A stretch of 64,000 nucleotides of DNA from JAGXTF01 sp044224315 (GCA_044224315.1 JBGAKR010000001.1:434001-498000), one strand, 5' to 3'. Shown: positions 7,787-16,782, numbered from the stretch's first letter. The notes: a model not told the origin generated them from the sequence alone. Translations and numbers: made by a program.

Positions 7787-9004
7787 TTATTTTTTTGTGT
7801 TTTTATGTTTAAAATTTCCTTTTCTGAATTTACCTGGTTTGGCAGCCGGCTTTTTTTGCGGGTCGTACACAGGTCCGGGAGCAATTCCATTTGGCAATGT
7901 TAATTTGGGGATTTCATCGCCGATTAATGCTTCAATCTGTCCAAATTTACGCATATCACGGTCATTGATAAAGGTAATGGCTTCTCCCTTGGTTTCTGCG
8001 CGGGCGGTGCGGCCTATGCGGTGTATATAATCTTCGGCATCACCGGGCACATCGTAATTAATTACCAAACCAATATCTTCAATATCAATACCGCGTGATA
8101 AAATATCGGTGGCTACCAAAACAGGCAATTTTTTACTGCGGAAACTGCGCAACACTTCTTCCCTCTCCTGCTGGTCAAGATCGGAATGGATGGCGCGTGC
8201 ATTGAGCCCTATTTTACGCAGGTCTCTTTCTAATTCTTTTACCTTGATTTTTGTGCCCGCAAAAATGATAACAGAAGATAATTTTTTTTCTTTTAAAATG
8301 CTTTCGGTTAATACATTTTTTTGCCCGTCATACACCATATAGGCTTGCTGGGTAACCCCTGCTGCAGGCTTAGAAACGGCCAAACTTATTTCTTCCGGAT
8401 TGGTGAGCAATTTGGCGGCCAATTGCCTGATTTTGGGAGGCATGGTAGCTGAAAACATCAGGGTTTGACGCTCTTTGGGCAAGTGGGTAATTACTTTCAT
8501 AATATCATCCACAAATCCCATATCCAGCATGCGGTCGGCCTCATCTAAAATTAAATGTTTGAGGTGTTTTAAATGCAGATTTCCCATATTTAAATGTGAA
8601 ATCAAACGGCCTGGTGTCGCAATTACTACGTTAGCCCCGCTATTAAGTGCCTTTTTTTCCAGCTCAAAATTAATTCCATCGCCACCGCCATATAATACCT
8701 GCGATGTAATGGAAGTATAATAGCAAAAGCCTTGCAGGGCTTGAGAAATTTGCAAAGCCAACTCGCGGGTGGGAACAATTATCAGGGTATCTGTAAATTC
8801 ACTGGGTGCATACGCCAGTTTATTTAGAACCGGCAATAAAAACGCCGCAGTTTTACCCGTACCGGTTTGGGCGCAACCGATAAGATCGCGGCCCGACATG
8901 ATAATAGGGATGGCTTGCTCCTGTATAGGGGTGGGTGTTTCAAAACCCATATCATCCAGGCCGTCCTGAATGTCGTACTCAAATTCGAAATCGTGGAAAT
9001 GCAA
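7787..9004 (-). CDS. DEAD-box RNA helicase (RhlE-like)
   Basis: A 405-residue ATP-dependent RNA helicase with all core motifs: the Q motif (GFETPTPIQEQAI), Walker A AQTGTGKT, motif II DEAD, motif III SAT and motif VI HRIGRTAR. A lysine-rich tail (residues about 385-405) should bind RNA. Such RhlE-type helicases act in ribosome assembly and RNA turnover. The start must be TTG at 9004: the N-terminal sequence -HFHDFEF- matches the usual RhlE N-terminus and no in-frame ATG precedes the Q motif. A perfect TATCTTTG promoter element lies 19 bases upstream. A SulP gene follows 21 bp downstream. Confidence 0.93.
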   Translation of the reverse strand: MHFHDFEFEYDIQDGLDDMGFETPTPIQEQAIPIIMSGRDLIGCAQTGTGKTAAFLLPVLNKLAYAPSEFTDTLIIVPTRELALQISQALQGFCYYTSITSQVLYGGGDGINFELEKKALNSGANVVIATPGRLISHLNMGNLHLKHLKHLILDEADRMLDMGFVDDIMKVITHLPKERQTLMFSATMPPKIRQLAAKLLTNPEEISLAVSKPAAGVTQQAYMVYDGQKNVLTESILKEKKLSSVIIFAGTKIKVKELERDLRKIGLNARAIHSDLDQQEREEVLRSFRSKKLPVLVATDILSRGIDIEDIGLVINYDVPGDAEDYIHRIGRTARAETKGEAITFINDRDMRKFGQIEALIGDEIPKLTLPNGIAPGPVYDPQKKPAAKPGKFRKGNFKHKNTKK

Positions 9005-9023
9005 TTGGTAATTGGTTAATATG

Positions 9024-9031
9024 CAAAGATA
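9024..9031 (-). promoter_or_regulatory. -7 promoter element TATCTTTG
   Basis: Perfect TAnnTTTG match on the minus strand, 19 bases upstream of the TTG start at 9004. Confidence 0.6.
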
Positions 9032-9084
9032 AGGGTTAATGCCGCTATATGCGAATATCGGCCCCAGGCTTACTTCTTACTGGC

Positions 9085-10143
9085 CTATTCTTCCAATTGG
9101 GTTAGATTTTTTATAATATCAAACATATCGTTTAAATAAGCCTCATCGATATTTGGATCATAGGTAAAAAACAATTCTGCCGCATGATTTTTATTTCGCA
9201 ATACATATAAATACCCCTTTTGCTTTTTACCAGAAACTTTTTCGGTATATGCATATAAAACCCCACCGTTTAGTTCGATTGGTTTATTATTCCAATTCGT
9301 AACTTTTTTGCCCTTTACTTTTTTATTTTCCAATATGGTTTTTGCAATATAATCGGCGGTTTGTTTTTCATTCTCAATATTCAAAAAACAAGCGGCGGTG
9401 AGCATAAACAAGGCAGAATTTCCATTTTTATCGAACACCGATTTTCGCATAAATAAATCCATGGAAACGTTAGCAATTCTTTTCCCATGGCTTTCTCGTC
9501 CCACATTAATCCAGCGATCGTTGCCAAATGCAATTTCAAAATCGCAGGGCAGTTCAAAATTTATTACATGGTATTCGCTTTGTATATATTCCCCTTCCAG
9601 ATTATAGTATTTCCACTCACCTGTTTTAAATCCATTTTCAAATTCACCTTCGGAAGAAAGATTCCCGTTATCATGATAATAAATAGCATGGCCGTGTTGC
9701 CTATGCTTGTACATTTGAGATATCATTTCGGTTTTGCCATTGCTGTAATATCCCCAATAGGTATCTTTGCCATTCACCACTCTGGTAAGGCTTTTACGCT
9801 TTCCGTCGGGGTAATTCGATTCTGAATAATCTACCGTACTATCATTAAGTAAATGCTCAATACTTTGAATAACTCCGGTTTCATAATAATAAATAAAAGT
9901 TCCGGTGCGTTTTTTAAAATCTTCTGAAAGGTAATTCCCCGACATTTGCAATTTGCCGCTGGCATAATAATCAAACACGGTGTAGGTATTTTCTGCATTT
10001 TTAAAATATTTGCGCAAATACACATAGTTAGATTTGCTTGCGGGTGCCCATTTCGCATCGTAATATTTGTACAGAGTATCCTGGCTAAATGCAAATCCGG
10101 TAGCCAGCAAATTCAATGCGAAGAATAATCTTACTTTGTTCAT
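9085..10143 (-). CDS. Secreted MORN-repeat (YwqK-like) protein
   Basis: A 352-residue exported protein with a signal peptide (residues 1-20, ending GFAFSQ). Residues about 65-190 carry several MORN/YwqK-type repeats of the form 'Y-xx-G-K-xxxx' (YASGKLQMSG, YSNGKTEMIS, YHDNGNLSSEGE, FKTGEWKYYN). The C-terminal 150 residues are a separate alpha/beta region with no recognised family. MORN-like proteins of this kind are often labelled 'toxin-antitoxin YwqK family antitoxin', but no toxin partner is visible here and I would not infer a TA function. It is divergent from the radical SAM gene, with a 57-bp shared upstream region. Confidence 0.75.
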   Translation of the reverse strand: MNKVRLFFALNLLATGFAFSQDTLYKYYDAKWAPASKSNYVYLRKYFKNAENTYTVFDYYASGKLQMSGNYLSEDFKKRTGTFIYYYETGVIQSIEHLLNDSTVDYSESNYPDGKRKSLTRVVNGKDTYWGYYSNGKTEMISQMYKHRQHGHAIYYHDNGNLSSEGEFENGFKTGEWKYYNLEGEYIQSEYHVINFELPCDFEIAFGNDRWINVGRESHGKRIANVSMDLFMRKSVFDKNGNSALFMLTAACFLNIENEKQTADYIAKTILENKKVKGKKVTNWNNKPIELNGGVLYAYTEKVSGKKQKGYLYVLRNKNHAAELFFTYDPNIDEAYLNDMFDIIKNLTQLEE

Positions 10144-10200
10144 ATAATTTTTGCAACAATTTTAGGAAAATAAATCGGGAATTGCGAACTTAACGCCGCG

Positions 10201-11274
10201 ATGTCTGATAAAAAAAGTGACAAAACGGGCCGTGGGGCATTAAGCAACACCCACAATCCTTTTTTGAAAAACCGCATTGTCACGGAGTTTCCGGAAGGGC
10301 TGGACGAACCCCTGGATGAGGTAAACCGGCTGATAAAAGTACACCTGGAGTATCCGAAAAATGTGGTAAACCGGGTGGATAGTCCGGATGTGCCGCTAAA
10401 CTGGAGCATCAATCCATACCAGGGTTGCGAGCATGGTTGCGTGTATTGCTATGCCCGAAATAGCCATACCTACTGGGGTTTTAGTGCCGGCCTGGATTTT
10501 GAACAGCAAATTATGGCCAAGCCCGATGCCCCCTCATTGTTGCGGAAATATTTAACCCGAAAAAATTATATCCCCGAGTCCATCAGCCTTTCAGGCAATA
10601 CCGATTGTTATCAACCTCTGGAAAGAAAAATGAAAATTACCCGGCAATTGCTAGAAATTTTTCTGGAATTTAAACATCCCGTTGGCATTATTACCAAAAA
10701 CAGCCTGATACTGCGCGATTTAGACATTTTAAAACCCTTGGCCGAACTGGGTTTGTTGGGTGTAATGATTAGCATTACCACACTAGACGAAGACCTGCGA
10801 AGTACCCTGGAGCCTCGCACCAGTACTGCCAAAAACAGACTAAAAACCATTGAAACACTTACCCAAAATAATATTCCCACCGGTGTAATGGTGGCCCCTG
10901 TTGTACCCGGTTTAACCTCGCACGAAATTCCTGCTATTTTAGAGGCTTCCTACAATGCCGGAGCCTTATCTGCAGGCTACACCATGTTGCGATTAAACGG
11001 GCAAATTGGTGAATTATTTTCCGACTGGATAGAAGCCCATTATCCCAATAAAAAAGATAAAGTTCTCAATCAGGTAATGGAGGTACACAGCGGTACGTTA
11101 AACGACAGCCGGTTTGGCACCCGTATGCGGGGCGAAGGACCTGTAGCCGAAATTGTAAAACAATTATTTAAACAAACAAAAACCCGATTATTTGCCGATA
11201 GAAAAATGCCCGAATTTAATTACACCCATTTTAAAGCGCCGGTAGATGCCAAAGGGCAGGGTAAATTGTTTTAA
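10201..11274 (+). CDS. PA0069-family radical SAM protein
   Basis: A 357-residue cytosolic radical S-adenosylmethionine enzyme. The [4Fe-4S] motif CEHGCVYC (CxxxCxxC) sits at residues about 76-83 within NPYQGCEHGCVYCYARNSH, the signature of the PA0069/SplB-like group. The downstream SGNTDCYQPLE and ITKNSLILRDLD segments are also characteristic. The family is related to spore photoproduct lyase, but its substrate in non-sporulating bacteria is unknown; a nucleic-acid repair role has been proposed only from similarity. Its stop codon is three bases from that of the convergent ATPase gene. Confidence 0.9.
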   Translation: MSDKKSDKTGRGALSNTHNPFLKNRIVTEFPEGLDEPLDEVNRLIKVHLEYPKNVVNRVDSPDVPLNWSINPYQGCEHGCVYCYARNSHTYWGFSAGLDFEQQIMAKPDAPSLLRKYLTRKNYIPESISLSGNTDCYQPLERKMKITRQLLEIFLEFKHPVGIITKNSLILRDLDILKPLAELGLLGVMISITTLDEDLRSTLEPRTSTAKNRLKTIETLTQNNIPTGVMVAPVVPGLTSHEIPAILEASYNAGALSAGYTMLRLNGQIGELFSDWIEAHYPNKKDKVLNQVMEVHSGTLNDSRFGTRMRGEGPVAEIVKQLFKQTKTRLFADRKMPEFNYTHFKAPVDAKGQGKLF

Positions 11275-11277
11275 TCC

Positions 11278-12405
11278 CTAAACAAATTCCATCCAGTTAT
11301 TTTTGTTTATCTCAAAATACTTAGCTTTGGGATAAGTTTTTTCCCATAGCTGTGGTGGACGATTTTTACCCGGACTAAATTTAAATTCAAAAGCCTGTAA
11401 CCTGCCGTTTCTTTCTTCTATCAAATCAATTTCTTGCTGTGTATAAGTGCGCCAAAAATAATTGGAGGCTTCTTTTCCCTGATAATGCTGCCATTTCATT
11501 CGTTCCATGAACATAAAGTTTTCCCAAAGCGGTCCAACATCATCCCGCATATCAAGAGAATTGAAATTGTTAATCACTGCATTTCGAATTCCGTTATCGT
11601 AAAAATAATAGCGTGAAGTTTTGGTTATTTCATTATCAAGATTGCGCGAAAACCCTTTGACATTGTAAATAATAAATACTTTTTGCAGAAGATCCAGGTA
11701 TGCAGCTACAGTGTTTTTGCCCAAGCCCAATGAGTTGCCTATGCCCTCAATGGAAATTTCCTTTCCAATTCTAAATGCAAGCATTCGCAATAAATCCAAT
11801 ATTTTATTTGAATTGCGAATACCATCATATGCCAAAATATCTTTTAACAAATAACTATCCCGTATCTGTTTTAAATATTTTTCTTTTTCTACAGGATTTT
11901 CCAATTCAAACAAATGCGGATAGGAGCCAAAAATCAGTAACTCGGGCAATAATTGCATGGTAGTTGCCCCCCCTGCGGTTAACTTGAGCTCGGATGCTGC
12001 CACAGGAAACAGTTGAAAAATGGTTTGCCTGCCTACCAGGGGTTCCCCAATTTTTCCGGCCAAATCTGTCATTGCTGAGCCTGTAACCACTATGCGCAAT
12101 TTTTTCAGATGGTCGGTCATCAGCTTTAAGGCTTTCCCGGCCGATTCTATCTCTTGTACCTCATCTATAAATACTATGTCGTATCCGGCAAAATAATTTT
12201 TGATTCGCTGAAGAGAAAGGCTATTGAGCACATCCCGAATGTCCGCATTTTCGCCAGTATCTTTATACAACTTCCCTTTCTGTTTTTTCAAAAAAGATTC
12301 AATCAATGTTGTTTTACCCACCTGCCTGGGGCCGTACAATGCCAATACTTTTCCAGGCTTCAGCTCTTCTTTCCAGATGTTTGAATAATGCCTTACTACC
12401 TCCAT
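11278..12405 (-). CDS. AAA ATPase with C-terminal DUF4143 domain
   Basis: A 375-residue cytosolic ATPase of the AAA_14/DUF4143 group. Walker A is GPRQVGKTT (residues about 25-33), Walker B is IVFIDEVQ, and a VTGSAMTDL sensor strand follows. The second half is DUF4143, with a QEIDLIEE...AFEFK segment near residues 320-345 that looks like a PD-(D/E)xK nuclease core. Function is not settled for this widespread, often multicopy family; defence or toxin-like roles are speculated. It has its own TATATTTG promoter and is immediately preceded by a 32-bp tandem-repeat array, suggesting dedicated regulation. The gene stands alone. Confidence 0.88.
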   Translation of the reverse strand: MEVVRHYSNIWKEELKPGKVLALYGPRQVGKTTLIESFLKKQKGKLYKDTGENADIRDVLNSLSLQRIKNYFAGYDIVFIDEVQEIESAGKALKLMTDHLKKLRIVVTGSAMTDLAGKIGEPLVGRQTIFQLFPVAASELKLTAGGATTMQLLPELLIFGSYPHLFELENPVEKEKYLKQIRDSYLLKDILAYDGIRNSNKILDLLRMLAFRIGKEISIEGIGNSLGLGKNTVAAYLDLLQKVFIIYNVKGFSRNLDNEITKTSRYYFYDNGIRNAVINNFNSLDMRDDVGPLWENFMFMERMKWQHYQGKEASNYFWRTYTQQEIDLIEERNGRLQAFEFKFSPGKNRPPQLWEKTYPKAKYFEINKNNWMEFV

Positions 12406-12437
12406 GATTACATAAATATTTGAACTATCTACAGACG

Positions 12438-12445
12438 CAAATATA
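12438..12445 (-). promoter_or_regulatory. -7 promoter element TATATTTG at the repeat-array edge
   Basis: Perfect TAnnTTTG match on the minus strand, 32 bases upstream of the ATG at 12405. Its first base is the last base of the 32-bp repeat array, so proteins bound to the array would sit over the -33 region. Confidence 0.6.
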
Positions 12446-12563
12446 CTTAATTCCGTCCATATACAAACGCATTTTGACTTAATTCCGTCTGTTTATAGAC
12501 GCAATTTGACTTAATTCCGTCTGTTTGTAGACGTATTTAGACTTAATTCCGTCCATTACCAAG
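12445..12563. repeat. 32-bp tandem repeat array before the AAA/DUF4143 gene
   Basis: Three full 32-bp units (12445-12476, 12477-12508, 12509-12540) and a partial fourth (12541-12563). Each starts ACTTAATTCCGTC and most contain an inverted pair GTCT...AGAC (for example GTCTGTTTATAGAC). The half unit TCTACAGACGCAAATAT lies just outside at about 12428-12444. Units are head to tail without spacers, so this is not a CRISPR. A 32-bp period is three helical turns, which would align bound proteins on one face. Likely an operator array for the gene at 11278-12405. Confidence 0.75.
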
Positions 12564-12697
12564 TAGTCCAACCTGCCAGAATACCCATTTAAAATATATT
12601 ATGGCGAATTTTCAGGACACAATCTCCTTCCGGCTATTGAATAAATCTATCTCTGCGAAAATTTTGCATTTTTTAGCTAAATTGCACCCTTTCAACT

Positions 12698-15520
12698 ATG
12701 ACCTTCGACGTTCGCCCTTCTATACAAACTCCCACAGCTCGTGAGCCGGAAACTACCGGTGGTAAAGGACAAAACAACGATGTAGCTACCGATACCAAGG
12801 TGGCTTATATCGACGATAAAGCCTACGAAATTCGCGATGGCGAAACCATATTGCAGTTTGTACGCCGCAATCTGGGCCACGATTTGGTTCCCACGCTTTG
12901 CGATGCCCCCAATCTCGACCCATTTGGATCGTGCAGGGTATGCAGCGTGGATGTAGCCCTGCAGAAGAATGGTGCGGTGCGAAGCCAGGCCAGTTGCCAT
13001 ACTCCGGTGATGGCCAACAGCTTCATTTACCCCAACAGCGACCGCATTCAAAAACTGCGTAAAAACATCATCGAGCTGGTACTTACCGACCATCCCCTGG
13101 ATTGCCTTACCTGTGAGGTAAATAACAACTGCGAACTACAAACCGTGGCTGCCAAAGTGGGGGTGCGCGATGTGCGATACCCCGAAGGCAAAACCCACCT
13201 CGACCGCAAAAAAGACCTCTCTCATCCATACATGACCTCGGATATGAGCAAGTGCATCAACTGTTTTCGTTGTGTGCGCGCCTGCGACGAGGTTCAGGGC
13301 CAGTTTGTGCTAAGCATGGCCGGCCGTGGTTTCGACAGCCACATTGTAAAAGGTTCTGAAGTTAATTTCTTCGAAAGCGACTGTGTAAGCTGCGGTGCCT
13401 GTGCCCAGGCCTGCCCAACCAGTGCTATCAGCGATGTATTCGAAAGCAAAAGCATTGCCAATACCGAAAAAACCCGCACCATTTGTACCTACTGCGGCGT
13501 GGGTTGCAACCTGGATGTAGCCACTGTAAACGGCAAAGTAAAAAGCATACAGGCTCCTTATGACGCCAAGGTAAACGAGGGGCATACCTGCCTCAAGGGC
13601 CGCTTTGCATTTGGATTTTACAATCACCCCGACAGGCTGCGTACCCCACTGATTCGCAAAAACGGAGAATTGGTACCCGCAACCTGGGACGAGGCTTACG
13701 ATTTTATTGCCGAAAAATTTACCGCAATAAAAAACAATTACGGACCCGATTATCTTGCCGCCATTTCAAGCGCCCGCTGCACCAATGAGGAAAATTACCT
13801 GATGCAGAAATTTATGCGCGCTGTGGTTGGAACCAACAATATTGACAGCTGTGCCCGCGTTTGCCACTCTCCCACTGCTTTGGGCATGCAACGCACATTT
13901 GGAACCGGTGCTGCTACCAACTCCATCATCGATCTGAAATATACAGATTTGATAATGGTAATTGGGGCCAACCCTACCGACGGACACCCCGTAACCGGAG
14001 CCAAACTGAAACAGTTTGCCATGAAAAAACCGGCCATTGTAATTGATCCCCGCAAAACCGAAATGGCCCGGTATGCCAAGTACCACCTGCAATTGCGCCC
14101 TGGTACCAATGTGGCTTTGCTGAATATGATGCTGTACTACATTATTCAGGAAGGGTTGGAAGACAAATCATTTATTGAAAATCGCACCGAAGGTTACGAT
14201 GAATTTAAGGCTAAAATTATGGCCCTGGATTTGGACGAATCTGAAAAAGTAACCGGTGTAGACCGCAATCTGGTGCGCCAGGCAGCCATTGCTTATGCCA
14301 GTGCCCCTAATGCCATGAGTTTTCATGGACTGGGTGTAACGGAGCACTCATTGGGAACCTTTACCGTAATGCAAATTGCCGACCTTGCCATGATTACCGG
14401 CAACATAGGCCGCAGGGGTGTGGGTGTAAATCCATTGCGCGGACAAAACAACGTACAAGGCGCTGCCGACATGGGCTGCCAGCCTCACCAGGGTGCCGGA
14501 TACTACGATGTAACCGTACCCGAATACCACCAAATGTATGAGAAATTTTACGGTGTAAAATTGCCCGATTATGTGGGATATAAAATACCACAAATGTACG
14601 ATGCAGCCCTGGCCGGTAAACTAAAAGGACTGTGGTTGATGGGCGAAGATGTAGTGCAAACCGACCCCAATACACACCACGTAAAAGCTGCATTAAAAGA
14701 ATTGGATATTTTAGTAGTGCAGGAAATATTTATGACCGAAACTGCCCTGATGGCGGATGTGGTATTACCTGCTTCTTCTTTCCTTGAAAAAAGCGGTACA
14801 TTTACCAATGGCGAACGCCGCATACAACGCGTACAGCAAGTGGTTGAGCCTCTGGAAGGCACCAAGCCCGACGGACAAATTGTGATAGATTTAATGAACC
14901 GCATGGGCTTTAAACAACCCGATTATGATCCCGCATTAATGCTGGAAGAAATATCGCAAATTGTACCATTTTTTGCAGGTGTAAAATGGGATGAACTGGG
15001 TGATAACGGCAAACAATGGCCGGTATTGAAAGACGGCTCTGACACTGAGATTCTGCACCTTACCGAATTTAAACGCGGCAAAGGTAAATTCATGAGTGCC
15101 GAGTGGAAAGAAACCCAGGAAATAGTGCAAAACGGAGCTGAATTTCCGTATATAATTACCACCAATCGCGAGCTTGAACATTACAACAACGGCACCATGA
15201 CCCGCCGCACCGGCAATGTAAAAATTCTTACAGAAGATGTGCTGTTAATTAATCAGGTAGATGCTGATAAAAATGATATTAAAGATGGCGATATGGTATG
15301 CGTAATCAGTGCGCGCGGCAAAGTGGATATTAAAGCCCGCATTACCGACCAGGTGAAGCCCGGCATACTTTCTTCTACATTCCACTTCCCCGAAATTGCC
15401 ATGAATAATATTACCAGCAGCTATTGCGATGGCGATGCACTTTGTCCGGAATACAAAGTGGTGGCCTGCAATATTCGCAAAAGCAAAGGCAAATACAAGG
15501 AAGAAAAAGTAATGGCCTGA
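12698..15520 (+). CDS. fdhA: Formate dehydrogenase alpha subunit with NuoG-like N-terminus
   Basis: A 940-residue molybdenum oxidoreductase. Residues about 30-110 form a 2Fe-2S ferredoxin-like domain; residues about 110-160 a NuoG-type His/Cys domain (DHPLDCLTCEVNNNCELQ); and two 4Fe-4S clusters follow (CINCFRCVRAC and CVSCGACAQACP). The catalytic part opens with the 4Fe-4S motif CTYCGVGCNL and continues with molybdopterin domains. The metal ligand is Cys389 in CARVCHSP, so this is a cysteine form, not selenocysteine. The C-terminal dinucleotide-binding domain includes TRRTGN. The enzyme oxidises formate to CO2; NAD-linked FdsA-type enzymes have this layout. No FdsB/FdsG, fdhD or cofactor-synthesis gene is in the window. 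Confidence 0.92.
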   Translation: MTFDVRPSIQTPTAREPETTGGKGQNNDVATDTKVAYIDDKAYEIRDGETILQFVRRNLGHDLVPTLCDAPNLDPFGSCRVCSVDVALQKNGAVRSQASCHTPVMANSFIYPNSDRIQKLRKNIIELVLTDHPLDCLTCEVNNNCELQTVAAKVGVRDVRYPEGKTHLDRKKDLSHPYMTSDMSKCINCFRCVRACDEVQGQFVLSMAGRGFDSHIVKGSEVNFFESDCVSCGACAQACPTSAISDVFESKSIANTEKTRTICTYCGVGCNLDVATVNGKVKSIQAPYDAKVNEGHTCLKGRFAFGFYNHPDRLRTPLIRKNGELVPATWDEAYDFIAEKFTAIKNNYGPDYLAAISSARCTNEENYLMQKFMRAVVGTNNIDSCARVCHSPTALGMQRTFGTGAATNSIIDLKYTDLIMVIGANPTDGHPVTGAKLKQFAMKKPAIVIDPRKTEMARYAKYHLQLRPGTNVALLNMMLYYIIQEGLEDKSFIENRTEGYDEFKAKIMALDLDESEKVTGVDRNLVRQAAIAYASAPNAMSFHGLGVTEHSLGTFTVMQIADLAMITGNIGRRGVGVNPLRGQNNVQGAADMGCQPHQGAGYYDVTVPEYHQMYEKFYGVKLPDYVGYKIPQMYDAALAGKLKGLWLMGEDVVQTDPNTHHVKAALKELDILVVQEIFMTETALMADVVLPASSFLEKSGTFTNGERRIQRVQQVVEPLEGTKPDGQIVIDLMNRMGFKQPDYDPALMLEEISQIVPFFAGVKWDELGDNGKQWPVLKDGSDTEILHLTEFKRGKGKFMSAEWKETQEIVQNGAEFPYIITTNRELEHYNNGTMTRRTGNVKILTEDVLLINQVDADKNDIKDGDMVCVISARGKVDIKARITDQVKPGILSSTFHFPEIAMNNITSSYCDGDALCPEYKVVACNIRKSKGKYKEEKVMA

Positions 15521-15530
15521 TTTTGCATGC

Positions 15531-16058
15531 ATGATTAAAAATATTTTTTTCATTTCCACCACCCTACTAATATTTATTATCGGTTGCCGGCGCGAAACCA
15601 AAGACCATGAAAGATGCGGTTGCGACGATGTGAAAAGAAGCACTTCACCCGAAAAACAGGATACCCTTACATTGCATTCTCCTAGGGCATTTACACCCAA
15701 TGGCGACGGAATTAACGATTTGTTTTTACCTGTAATCTCAGATAAAAACGACCTGGTTTTTATGCGGTTTGAAGTATTTAACCGCAAGCGCAAGAAAACC
15801 TATTTCAGCACCATAGATAACAATACCAAAGGCTGGGATGGAAAAAATGCAGAGGGCGCCAAACTGGGTACTGATATTTATGCCTGGACCTTTTCCGGTA
15901 CTACCATCACGGGTGCCAAAGTGCAATGGGAGGGAGAAGTTTTGCTGTTTAAAACCTGCTACAATAAATTGCGACCAGATCAGTGCAATTTCGGCGATAT
16001 GATTGTTCCCGGTAGGGGATTTTTAGTTCCTACGAAAGAAATACAATGCCCTGAATAG
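15531..16058 (+). CDS. Small lipoprotein containing a CHU_C (T9SS type B-like) domain
   Basis: A 175-residue protein. The N-terminus is a lipoprotein signal (hydrophobic core, then FIIGC at residues 15-19). Residues about 50-140 match a gliding-motility-associated CHU_C domain: RAFTPNGDGINDLF, a VFNRKRKK strand, GWDGKNAEG and TDIYAWTF. In normal type B cargo this domain is the extreme C-terminus of a large secreted protein; here it is nearly the whole mature protein and is followed by about 30 extra residues with two cysteines. It starts 10 bp after the formate dehydrogenase stop, so it may share that transcript. Whether the domain acts as a secretion signal here is doubtful. Confidence 0.8.
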   Translation: MIKNIFFISTTLLIFIIGCRRETKDHERCGCDDVKRSTSPEKQDTLTLHSPRAFTPNGDGINDLFLPVISDKNDLVFMRFEVFNRKRKKTYFSTIDNNTKGWDGKNAEGAKLGTDIYAWTFSGTTITGAKVQWEGEVLLFKTCYNKLRPDQCNFGDMIVPGRGFLVPTKEIQCPE

Positions 16059-16152
16059 GGATTAGCATTAAAAACCGCCCCTTTTACTTATTCAGGTGGT
16101 TGTTTTGCACATTACAAATTCTAATCTGCGCTTTTGTAATTTGATTTGAATA

Positions 16153-16503
16153 ATGAAAAAAGCAACCTTTCTTATACTCATTCCTCTTTTGATGATATTG
16201 GCTTTTCGCAATGCCGATGAAAAACCTGCCAGTATCAGTTACGAAAAACGCATAAAACCCTTTATGGATAAAAATTGCAGAGGTTGTCATTCACCACATC
16301 CCTCTGACAGTTATATGCATTTTACCGATTTATCTAATTACGATAGTTTGAAAACCTATGTAATGAATGGTGCCGTATATGACCATGTATTTGTAAAAAA
16401 AGATATGCCCCCTATAATGGGATGGAGCTTAACACCCAGGTTGGATAGCAGTGAATTGGTAATGCTGGATTCATGGATAAAAGCAGGTGCTCCCTTTGAA
16501 TAA
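16153..16503 (+). CDS. Small c-type cytochrome domain protein (116 aa)
   Basis: A 116-residue exported protein. Residues 1-19 are a hydrophobic signal or anchor. A single heme-binding motif CRGCH lies at residues about 42-46, preceded by the typical KRIKPFMDKN helix. A distal methionine ligand is probably in KKDMPPIMGW (residues about 82-91), followed by a C-terminal helix LVMLDSWIKAGAP. It would be a periplasmic or membrane-attached electron carrier. Its neighbours (formate dehydrogenase upstream, TonB receptor downstream) do not fix a partner. A strong hairpin terminator lies 55 bp after the stop. Confidence 0.82.
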   Translation: MKKATFLILIPLLMILAFRNADEKPASISYEKRIKPFMDKNCRGCHSPHPSDSYMHFTDLSNYDSLKTYVMNGAVYDHVFVKKDMPPIMGWSLTPRLDSSELVMLDSWIKAGAPFE

Positions 16504-16557
16504 AAACAATAAATAAGGCTCCAATTTGTAATTTTTCATATCTGATTTCTTTGAGTA

Positions 16558-16585
16558 ACCGGGGGATAACACCTCCGGTTTTTTT
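16558..16585 (+). terminator. Intrinsic terminator after the cytochrome gene
   Basis: ACCGGGGG (16558-16565), a 6-nt loop and CCTCCGGT (16572-16579) form an 8-bp stem with one G-T wobble, followed by a run of seven T. Confidence 0.75.
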
Positions 16586-16740
16586 ATTAAAATCAAATTT
16601 CGAGGTGCCCTTATTTTTGGATTATTCAATTCTAATGATTTACAATTCAACTCCTTGTACAAATTATTAAAATTATATGGCCCTAAGTTGCAAAAAATAC
16701 CAAAAAACTCAAATATTCTAAATCCCATTGCAATTTTCCG

Positions 16741-16748
16741 TATTTTCG
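16741..16748 (+). promoter_or_regulatory. Probable -7 element TATTTTCG
   Basis: One-base variant (TTCG for TTTG) of the -7 consensus, 34 bases before the first ATG of the TonB receptor gene. TTCG variants also precede several other genes in this window. Confidence 0.45.
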
Positions 16749-16782
16749 GGCCTCAAACCTGTTCTTAATTCGCATTCAACCA

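Noticed and set aside
9085..10143. Toxin-antitoxin role for the MORN/YwqK-like protein
   Set aside because: It is an exported protein with a signal peptide and there is no toxin gene beside it; the label comes from family naming only.
12445..12563. CRISPR-like array
   Set aside because: The 32-bp units are contiguous with no variable spacers, and no cas gene is present.
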